From contig CAAGDY010000176.1 in the NCBI GenBank assembly GCA_900768695.1, positions 1 to 5,778 of the forward strand: DNA of 5,778 nt, in the 5' to 3' direction. This stretch comes from an uncultured Anaerovibrio sp. Lineage in GTDB: Bacteria > Bacillota > Negativicutes > Selenomonadales > Selenomonadaceae. The notes under the pieces are model-generated. The model saw nothing but the letters and a program-made list of their open reading frames with translations. It did not search any database and was not told where the DNA came from. Shown here piece by piece: positions 1-5,274 of the stretch. The stretch's first letter is position 1. The number at the start of each line of letters is the position of its first letter. The translations under genes were made by a program, and so were the position numbers.

Positions 1-1440
1 ATTGAGGATAATCCTGACTTTATTCAGCCGGTTTCCCGCCGCAACGAGATGATAAACTTCATCAAGCAGGGCATGGAGGATTTGTGCATTTCCCGTACCT
101 CCTTTGACTGGGGCATTCCGGTGCCGATTGATGAAAAGCACGTTATTTATGTATGGTTTGATGCCCTGTCCAACTACCTGACGCCTATCGGCTATCTGGA
201 TGACCCGGAAAAGTTCAGCAAATACTGGCCGGCCAATATCCATCTGGTGGGCAAGGAGATTGTGCGCTTCCATTCTATTATCTGGCCTTGCATCCTCATG
301 GCTCTTGACCTGCCACTGCCAAAGCAGGTATTTGGCCATGGCTGGCTGGTGGTGGATGGCAGCAAGATGTCCAAATCAGTGGGCAACGTCATTGACCCGA
401 TTGGGCTGATTGAGGAATTTGGGGCAGATGCTATCCGCTATTTCCTGTTGCGTGAAATCAATCTGGGCCAGGACGGCAATTTCTCCCGCGATACCCTTAT
501 CCAGCGCATTAACGCAGATCTGGCAAATGACCTGGGCAATCTTCTGCACCGCACCCTGAACATGGTGGGCAAGTTCCAGGACGGCGTGGTTCTGGCACCT
601 GCAGGACGCTCCGTGATTGACGAATCGCTGATTGCTGATGCCATGGACGCTGTAAGGGTCTTTGAAGAGGGCATGAGCAGCATGAAGATAAGCAGTGCTA
701 TCAAGTCTGTCTGGGCCTTTATCAGCAGGGCAAATAAATACATTGATGAAACTGCGCCGTGGGCGCTGGCCAAGGATGCAGAAAAGAAGCAGGAGCTGGC
801 CAATGTCATGTACAATCTGACGGAAGCCCTGCGCATCATCAGCGGCCTGATTCTGCCGTATATGCCATCCACAGCCGAAAAGCTGTGGCAGCAGCTGAAC
901 CTGCCGGGCAGCATAAGCGACCTGCGGCTGGCCGATATGCAGCAGTGGGGCGGTACGCCTGTCGGTATGCACATCGGTGAGGCACAGCAGCTGTTCCCGC
1001 GCATCGAGGTGGAAGCGCCGAAGGCACAGGCTGGCAAGGAAAGCGGCAAGCCGGCGAAGGAGCAGAAAAACCAGAAGGCTCAGAAAAATAATCAGGCCAA
1101 GCAGCAGGAAGCGGCTGTGACTGACGAAATCAGCATAGAGGATTTCAGCAAAATCAAGCTCCGGGTGGCAGAGGTGCTGGCGGCCGAGCCGGTGCCAAAG
1201 GCTGACAAGCTGTTGAAGCTGAAGATTGACCTGGGTGATGAGCAGAGGGAGCTGGTATCCGGCATTGCCCTGAAATATAAGCCGGAGGAGCTGATTGGCA
1301 AGCGCGTTATCGTGGTGGCCAATCTGAAGGCGGCAAAAATCCGCGGCGTGGTTTCCCACGGCATGATTCTGGCCGCTTCCCATGATGACGAGCTTCAGGT
1401 GGTAACTGTGGATATGCCTGTGGGCAGTGAGGTGCGATAA
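1..1440 (+). CDS. metG: Methionine--tRNA ligase, C-terminal ~479 codons (5' end outside window)
   Basis: This class I aminoacyl-tRNA synthetase charges tRNA-Met with methionine in the cytoplasm. The reading frame is open from base 1, so the gene is truncated by the window edge; the ATG at 49 is internal. About 170 N-terminal residues, including the HIGH-type signature and part of the zinc-binding connective peptide, are missing. Visible are the family segment SRRNEMINF (37-63), the WFDALSNYL segment of the active site (154-180), the ATP-binding KMSKS loop (364-378), and the anticodon-domain motif N-K-Y-x5-P-W (733-762). A Lys/Gln/Ala-rich linker (about 1018-1125) precedes a C-terminal Trbp111-type OB-fold tRNA-binding domain (about 1135-1437, with SGIALKY, NLKAAKIRG and SHGMILA). 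This dimerising C-terminal appendix is typical of the long bacterial MetG form. The gene ends in TAA, with no terminator before tatD 75 nt downstream, so cotranscription is likely. Identification is very secure. Confidence 0.97.
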   Translation: MEDNPDFIQPVSRRNEMINFIKQGMEDLCISRTSFDWGIPVPIDEKHVIYVWFDALSNYLTPIGYLDDPEKFSKYWPANIHLVGKEIVRFHSIIWPCILMALDLPLPKQVFGHGWLVVDGSKMSKSVGNVIDPIGLIEEFGADAIRYFLLREINLGQDGNFSRDTLIQRINADLANDLGNLLHRTLNMVGKFQDGVVLAPAGRSVIDESLIADAMDAVRVFEEGMSSMKISSAIKSVWAFISRANKYIDETAPWALAKDAEKKQELANVMYNLTEALRIISGLILPYMPSTAEKLWQQLNLPGSISDLRLADMQQWGGTPVGMHIGEAQQLFPRIEVEAPKAQAGKESGKPAKEQKNQKAQKNNQAKQQEAAVTDEISIEDFSKIKLRVAEVLAAEPVPKADKLLKLKIDLGDEQRELVSGIALKYKPEELIGKRVIVVANLKAAKIRGVVSHGMILAASHDDELQVVTVDMPVGSEVR

Positions 1441-1500
1441 GCCGGAGTTCAGTTAGCCGGAGTGCAATCGGCTGGAATGTAATCAGCCGGAGTACGGCGG
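1441..1500. repeat. Four tandem copies of a degenerate 15-nt repeat between metG and tatD
   Basis: The first base after the metG stop codon begins four contiguous 15-nt units: gccggagttcagtta (1441-1455), gccggagtgcaatcg (1456-1470), gctggaatgtaatca (1471-1485) and gccggagtacggcgg (1486-1500). The 5' half (GCYGGARTN) is well conserved; the 3' half drifts, most strongly in the last unit. The unit is five codons long and stays in the metG frame, where readthrough of the TAA would give A-G-V-Q-L, A-G-V-Q-S, A-G-M and then a stop. Three units carry GGAG, which resembles a Shine-Dalgarno core, but even the nearest lies more than 20 nt from the tatD ATG. There are no spacers, so this is a minisatellite-like array and not CRISPR. 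The function is unknown. Confidence 0.85.
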
Positions 1501-1515
1501 GCAGAATAAGTAAAA

Positions 1516-2385
1516 ATGAGTAAAGGTACCATGAGCGAAATAGAAATAGTGCAGGATTTGAATGAATTTTTGGCGGGTTCCGGGGCGGGAGCCCGCACGA
1601 AAAACAACAGCGCCCCGTTGGTCGACACCCACGCCCACATAGATGTGGACAGGTTTGACGAGGACAGGGAGGCCATGCTGGACAGAGCCGGGGCTGCCGG
1701 CCTGTCGGCCATCATCAACATGGGGGACTCCATCGCCTCTTCCGCCCGTTCTGTAGCCATGGCAAAGCAGTATGATATGGTGTATACCGGCGTGGGCATC
1801 CATCCGGAGGAAGCGCGGCCAATGACCCGGGATGATGAGGATATGCTGGCAGGCTGGGCCCAGGAGGCGAAGGTGGTTGCCATCGGTGAAATAGGCCTCG
1901 ATTATTACTGGGTCAAGGACGAGGAACAGCGGAAAGTGCAGAGGGAGCTTTTTATCCGCCAGCTGGATATGGCGCGCCAGCTCCATCTGCCTGTCTGCGT
2001 TCATGACCGTGACGCCCACGGGGATACCCTGGCCATATTGAAAAAGGAAGCAGTTGGCGTCCGTGGTGTGATGCACTGCTATTCAGGCAGCCTGGAGATG
2101 GCAAGGGAGCTGATGAAGCTGGACTGGTTTATTGGCGTGGACGGCCCCCTGACCTTCAAAAATGCCGCCAGGTTGCCGGAGATTGTAGAGCAGTTGCCCC
2201 TTGAGCGGATTCTGCTGGAAACGGACTGTCCCTACATGGCTCCCGTGCCTATGCGTGGCAAGCGCAATGAGCCTGCCTACGTGTACTACGTGGCGGCAAA
2301 GCTGGCTGAGTTGCGGCAGGTATCTTTTGATGAAGTTGCCCTGCAGACTACCAGCAATGCACAGGAATTATACGGCAGATTATGA
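1516..2385 (+). CDS. tatD: TatD-family metal-dependent hydrolase (DNase/exonuclease)
   Basis: This is a cytoplasmic amidohydrolase-fold enzyme. Characterised TatD proteins are metal-dependent 3'-5' exonucleases or DNases linked to repair and DNA turnover; the substrate here is inferred from the family. All metal ligands are visible, numbered from the ATG at 1516: the HxH pair H39 and H41 in DTHAHID, E125 in IGEIGLDYYW, H163 in CVHDRD, H187 in MHCYSG and D237 in ETDCPYMAP. The usual C-terminal RNEP segment follows at about 251-254. The protein has 289 residues, some 25-30 more than usual, because about 34 polar or flexible residues precede LVDTHAH. The start is uncertain: 1516 has no clear Shine-Dalgarno sequence, while the in-frame ATG at 1531 has AAAGG at 1522-1526, slightly close. 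It follows metG by 75 nt with no promoter or terminator seen between, which matches the metG-tatD order of many Bacillota. Confidence 0.95.
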   Translation: MSKGTMSEIEIVQDLNEFLAGSGAGARTKNNSAPLVDTHAHIDVDRFDEDREAMLDRAGAAGLSAIINMGDSIASSARSVAMAKQYDMVYTGVGIHPEEARPMTRDDEDMLAGWAQEAKVVAIGEIGLDYYWVKDEEQRKVQRELFIRQLDMARQLHLPVCVHDRDAHGDTLAILKKEAVGVRGVMHCYSGSLEMARELMKLDWFIGVDGPLTFKNAARLPEIVEQLPLERILLETDCPYMAPVPMRGKRNEPAYVYYVAAKLAELRQVSFDEVALQTTSNAQELYGRL

Positions 2386-2418
2386 TAACATACACAAAAA
2401 ATATACAAAAATTTCTCA

Positions 2419-2456
2419 AAGTGGCGGGGTGTCCCAAAAGCCCCGCCATTTCTGAC
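2419..2456 (+). terminator. Intrinsic terminator after tatD
   Basis: A perfect 8-bp GC-rich stem, TGGCGGGG (2422-2429) with CCCCGCCA (2441-2448), encloses an 11-nt loop. The stem extends outward to 11 bp through a G-T and two A-T pairs (2419-2421 with 2449-2451). It is followed by a mixed T-rich stretch (TTTCTGACTTTAT) rather than a clean T run. It lies about 35 nt after the tatD stop and upstream of the next promoter, so it should close the metG-tatD transcript. Efficiency may be only moderate because the T tract is interrupted. Confidence 0.8.
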
Positions 2457-2517
2457 TTTATATCGCGTTCAAATCAGCTTAAATGCCTTCAAAAGTGGAG
2501 AATAAACACTTTGAAAT

Positions 2518-2546
2518 TTGACAGTTGAACAATATTGTGATATAGT
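2518..2546 (+). promoter_or_regulatory. SigA/sigma70-type promoter of the 3D-domain gene
   Basis: A perfect -35 hexamer TTGACA (2518-2523) is followed by a 17-nt spacer and a -10 hexamer TATAGT (2541-2546), with an extended -10 TG at 2538-2539. Transcription should start near 2553, giving a leader of roughly 24 nt. The spacer holds a 10-nt perfect palindrome, ACAATATTGT (2529-2538), and an imperfect inverted repeat (TTCAAAAGTG at 2488-2497 with CACTTTGAA at 2507-2515) lies just upstream of the -35; either could be an operator, but neither matches a site I can name. Confidence 0.85.
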
Positions 2547-2563
2547 AGCACACATAATTACAT

Positions 2564-2570
2564 AAGGGGG
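2564..2570 (+). promoter_or_regulatory. Ribosome binding site of the 3D-domain gene
   Basis: AAGGGGG lies 6 nt before the ATG at 2577. It is a purine-rich Shine-Dalgarno sequence with G in place of the usual central A, and it fixes the start codon well. Confidence 0.8.
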
Positions 2571-2576
2571 TATTAA

Positions 2577-3353
2577 ATGACCTTAAAAAGACTATATGTC
2601 CGATGCAGAAGGGACGTCCGGTATCCTGTCAGTGTCGGCATCATGTGTGGAGCAATGATGCTTTCCGGCTTCATTTCTAACAGGCATGTGACAATAGCGG
2701 TTGATGGCCATCAGCTTGAGCTGAATACACCTTATAAGGTACCTGCCAACATTCTCAGTCAGGCAGGTGTGGCTATGCTGGAGGGCGATGAATACGCGTT
2801 TTCAGAGGATGACAAGGGCAATCAGGTGCTGACTGTAAAGCGCGCTGTGCCTGTAGTCATAGAATACAATGGCAATAAAGAAACAATTTTAACCTGCAAA
2901 TCTACCGTAGGGGAGATTTTGGAGCCGTATGGCTATGTAGGTAATGGTTACGAGGTCAATCACGGGCTGGATGCAGCTGTTGTAACCGGCATGAATATCC
3001 ATGTAAAGGATGTTCCGGTAGCACCGCCCGAGGCAGAGAACACTGTCAGCACCAATCAGGGTGAGATGACCTACGCGGCCTGTATATCAATGGAGGCTAG
3101 TGCCTACCTGCCGACTGATGGCAACGGGGCAGGCATTACCGCCACAGGAGCTGTTGCCCAACGAGGTATCGTGGCAGTAGATCCTGATGTAATTCCGCTG
3201 GGCACCAGGGTGTATATTCCGGGGTATGGAACTGCTGTGGCTGCCGATACTGGCGGAGCTATCCGAGGAAATAAGATAGATTTGTGCATGGAAAGCTACG
3301 GCGAGGCAATCAACTTTGGCCGCCGTTCAGTAGAAGTATACATACTCAACTAA
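2577..3353 (+). CDS. Membrane-anchored 3D-domain cell-wall protein with DUF348-like repeats (YabE-like)
   Basis: The 258-residue protein is predicted to be exported and to act on or bind peptidoglycan. A basic N-terminus (K4, R5, R10-R13) precedes one hydrophobic segment at about 17-34, either a signal peptide or an uncleaved anchor; no lipobox is seen. Two DUF348-like (ubiquitin-like) repeats follow, at about 37-84 and 88-143, each with the pattern of a short beta strand, a Thr/Lys region and a V-x-x-I-L turn. Residues about 172-258 form the 3D domain named for three conserved aspartates: D202/D204 in VDPDVIPLGT, D224 in ADTGGAI and D235 in IDLC. The fold is the double-psi barrel also found in MltA lytic transglycosylases. 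Bacillus YabE has the same neighbourhood after tatD but also carries a G5 domain, which I do not see here. The gene has its own promoter and terminator. The family is secure; enzymatic activity is inferred. Confidence 0.88.
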   Translation: MTLKRLYVRCRRDVRYPVSVGIMCGAMMLSGFISNRHVTIAVDGHQLELNTPYKVPANILSQAGVAMLEGDEYAFSEDDKGNQVLTVKRAVPVVIEYNGNKETILTCKSTVGEILEPYGYVGNGYEVNHGLDAAVVTGMNIHVKDVPVAPPEAENTVSTNQGEMTYAACISMEASAYLPTDGNGAGITATGAVAQRGIVAVDPDVIPLGTRVYIPGYGTAVAADTGGAIRGNKIDLCMESYGEAINFGRRSVEVYILN

Positions 3354-3378
3354 ATACCGGATAACTGTTACAAGACAG

Positions 3379-3438
3379 TAAGAAGCGGGGAATAGTACAG
3401 GCAGAACAGCCCTTTACTAGTCCCCGCTTCTTATTTGT
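3379..3438 (+). terminator. Long-stem intrinsic terminator after the 3D-domain gene
   Basis: A perfect 13-bp stem pairs 3379-3391 (core AAGAAGCGGGGA) with 3421-3433 (TCCCCGCTTCTT). After one A-G mismatch it continues inward for five further pairs (3393-3397 with 3415-3419), leaving a 17-nt loop. A T-rich tail (TTATTTGT) follows directly. A small separate hairpin, ACTGT (3364-3368) with ACAGT (3375-3379), abuts its base and shares one nucleotide with it, so the two are alternative or stacked. The stem isolates the 3D gene from the downstream EAL gene. Confidence 0.88.
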
Positions 3439-3499
3439 GCCTGCCATTAGTACAATTTACATAAAATAAAAAATTTGCACAAAATAAGGTGATTCCCGA

Positions 3500-3528
3500 T
3501 TGAAAAAAACTCGGCAATAACGTAAAAT
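3500..3528 (+). promoter_or_regulatory. SigA-type promoter of the GGDEF/EAL gene
   Basis: TTGAAA (3500-3505), a 17-nt spacer and TAAAAT (3523-3528) form a good SigA-type promoter, with a very A/T-rich stretch upstream (about 3451-3487) that could act as an UP element. Transcription would begin near 3535, inside the first codons of the longest open frame, which argues that the ATG at 3531 is not the start codon. A perfect TATAAT at 3534-3539 lacks a convincing -35 partner. Confidence 0.65.
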
Positions 3529-3556
3529 GTATGTATAATAGTGTGTTATCGCAGAT

Positions 3557-3562
3557 GGGGGA
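3557..3562 (+). promoter_or_regulatory. Ribosome binding site that decides the start of the GGDEF/EAL gene
   Basis: GGGGGA lies 4 nt before the ATG at 3567 and resembles the AAGGGGG of the preceding gene. The alternative in-frame ATGs at 3531 and 3555 have no Shine-Dalgarno sequence, and the one at 3573 is spaced less favourably. This makes 3567 the best start. Confidence 0.6.
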
Positions 3563-3566
3563 TATT

Positions 3567-5267
3567 ATGGGCATGGACGTAAAACAGGAAGATATAATCC
3601 TGCTGACCAAAAATTTAATAAACGAATACTTGCATGATGGGAGTGTCGAGGAGCTGTCCATGCTGCTGGATGAAGATGTTGTGGCCTACAGCCATCTGCA
3701 CATCAACTATGTTCGGGGAAGCTGGAATGTGAGGCAGTTTCTCAGCAGGCAGTACGAGCGGCTGGCCCCGCTGGAAATGAACAGGTGCAAGTACAGATAT
3801 AGTACCACCGAGGAGGGCGCCTCGGTGATAGCAAAGATGATTTTAACATGCACAAAGGCGAAAAGGCTTATCTTCCTAAATATGATTGTCATGTACAGGT
3901 ATCTGGAAAATGACTGCCCTTTGATTACCGGCGTACATATCTACAGGGATTTCCGGCACGAGAACACCTTCCGCATGGTCAGCTCAGGCAAGATCAGCGG
4001 CAGGGCGGCCGAATACCTGAACACCTACGACGAGCTGACGGGCATCTATAACAAGCAGGCCTTTTACAATAAAACCCAGGAAATGCTGCAGGAAAATCCG
4101 GATACGGATTTTGACCTTTTGCGCATTAACATCGAGCGGTTCAAGGTGCTGAACGACCTGTTTGGCGAGGCTGTAGGCGACAAGCTGCTCAGGTACATCG
4201 GCCGGTTCCTGAAGGAAATAAACTTGCCGCTTTGTGTCAGCGGCAGGCTTTACGCCGATAATTTCGTGGTGTGCTATGAGGCGGGCAAGGGAGATTCCAA
4301 TCGCATGATCAACACCATGCAGATGATGGCGGACAGCTTTGTCCTGAACCACCGCACCGTGCTGAGCTTCGGCCTGTACCGTATAGATGACAAGAGCCTG
4401 CCTATCAGCGCCATGTGCGACAGGGCCAACATGGCCCTCTGGAAGGCCAAGGGGAATTTCAAGACCCCTTATTGCGAGTATGACGAGGCAATGCGCCAGC
4501 AGGTGCTGAAGGAGCAGAAAATCATCAACGCTATGGAGCGGGCCATCGAAAACAAGGAGTTCGCCATCTATCTGCAGCCCAAGTACAACCTGCAGGACGA
4601 GTCCATCGTAGGGGCGGAGGCACTGGTGCGCTGGAACAGCCGGGACAACGGGTTTATTTCCCCCGGCGACTTTATTCCCGTGTTTGAAAACAACGGCTTT
4701 GTCTACGAGGTGGACAAGTTCATCTGGGAGGAAACCTGCCGCTATCTGCGCAAATGGCTGGACGAGGGCCGCTATGTGCGGCCGATTTCCGTCAACGTGT
4801 CCAGGATTGACCTGTACGACCCGAAGCTGGTGAGCCATCTGGTGAGCCTGCGCAGCAGGTACAACCTTCCGCCGCGGTATCTTGAGCTGGAGATTACGGA
4901 GAGCGCCTATACCGAGGACCCGGAGCAGATTATCAGCATGACGAAGAAGCTCAGCGATGCCGGATTTACCATCCTGATGGACGATTTTGGCAGCGGTTAC
5001 TCATCTTTGAATATGCTAAAGGATATCCAGATAGATATCTTGAAGCTGGATATGGGTTTTCTAAAAAGTTCAGACCATTCTGCCAAGGGAGGCAATATTC
5101 TGTCTGCAATCATGCAGATGGCTCATAGCCTGAAGATGCAGACGATTGCAGAGGGTGTGGAAACCAGGGAACAGGCTGAATTTTTGAAGAAAATCGGCTG
5201 TCAGTGCGTGCAGGGCTTTTACTTTGCTAAGCCGATGACGGCGGCGGAGTTTGAAAAGCTGCTCTAG
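3567..5267 (+). CDS. c-di-GMP phosphodiesterase: NTF2/SnoaL-like domain, degenerate GGDEF, intact EAL
   Basis: This predicted cytoplasmic enzyme hydrolyses c-di-GMP to pGpG. Numbering is from the ATG at 3567 (566 residues); the open frame reaches back to 3531 (578 residues). Residues about 5-140 lack membrane segments and resemble an NTF2/SnoaL-like fold, a plausible small-molecule input domain. The GGDEF domain (about 155-310) begins with DELTG, but its signature is YADNF (229-233), the metal-binding Asp of the usual D-x-D-x-F-K is Asn188, and no RxxD inhibitory site precedes it, so cyclase activity is very unlikely. The EAL domain (about 320-566) keeps EAL (351-353), N410 in NVS, E442 in EITES, D472-D473 in DDFGSGYSS, K493 in KLD, E529 in EGVE and Q549 in QGFYF, so it should be active. 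GC content falls from about 60% to about 40% near 4981. The gene is a single transcript unit, converging on the prepilin peptidase gene. Confidence 0.92.
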   Translation: MGMDVKQEDIILLTKNLINEYLHDGSVEELSMLLDEDVVAYSHLHINYVRGSWNVRQFLSRQYERLAPLEMNRCKYRYSTTEEGASVIAKMILTCTKAKRLIFLNMIVMYRYLENDCPLITGVHIYRDFRHENTFRMVSSGKISGRAAEYLNTYDELTGIYNKQAFYNKTQEMLQENPDTDFDLLRINIERFKVLNDLFGEAVGDKLLRYIGRFLKEINLPLCVSGRLYADNFVVCYEAGKGDSNRMINTMQMMADSFVLNHRTVLSFGLYRIDDKSLPISAMCDRANMALWKAKGNFKTPYCEYDEAMRQQVLKEQKIINAMERAIENKEFAIYLQPKYNLQDESIVGAEALVRWNSRDNGFISPGDFIPVFENNGFVYEVDKFIWEETCRYLRKWLDEGRYVRPISVNVSRIDLYDPKLVSHLVSLRSRYNLPPRYLELEITESAYTEDPEQIISMTKKLSDAGFTILMDDFGSGYSSLNMLKDIQIDILKLDMGFLKSSDHSAKGGNILSAIMQMAHSLKMQTIAEGVETREQAEFLKKIGCQCVQGFYFAKPMTAAEFEKLL

Positions 5268-5274
5268 GAGCGGC
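5258..5274. other. Hairpin across the convergent gene junction, stop codon in the loop
   Basis: GCTGCTC (5258-5264) pairs with GAGCGGC (5268-5274) through seven pairs, one of them G-T. An A-T pair (5257 with 5275) can extend it. The 3-nt loop is TAG, the stop codon of the EAL gene. No T run follows on either strand, so it is not a canonical intrinsic terminator. It occupies the whole 7-nt gap between the two convergent stop codons. Confidence 0.45.

Noticed and set aside
376..1383. Long open frame (335 codons) on the minus strand opposite metG
   Set aside because: It lies wholly antisense to the well-conserved metG coding sequence, resembles no family and has no promoter or Shine-Dalgarno sequence; it is a mirror of metG codon bias.
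1441..1500. CRISPR-like array
   Set aside because: The units are 15 nt, contiguous, degenerate and without spacers, and no cas gene is nearby.
1483..2076. Minus-strand open frames opposite tatD (also 1449-1883)
   Set aside because: They are antisense to conserved TatD motifs. The 1449-1883 frame ends in P-A-D-x-x repeats only because it reads through the 15-nt repeat array.
2547..2576. WalR-type cell-wall stress operator near the 3D gene
   Set aside because: TGTAAT-like sequence exists on the minus strand, but the second half-site at 5-nt spacing is missing.
3534..3539. Perfect TATAAT as the -10 of the GGDEF/EAL gene
   Set aside because: No acceptable -35 lies 16-18 nt upstream and no extended -10 is present; TTGAAA with TAAAAT at 17-nt spacing is the better pair.
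3434..3566. c-di-GMP riboswitch upstream of the GGDEF/EAL gene
   Set aside because: The leader from the predicted start site is only about 30 nt and no conserved GEMM core was seen in the A/T-rich upstream sequence.
3984..4838. Minus-strand open frame of 284 codons opposite the GGDEF/EAL gene
   Set aside because: It coincides with the GC-rich part of the sense gene and shows no recognisable protein features; a shadow frame.
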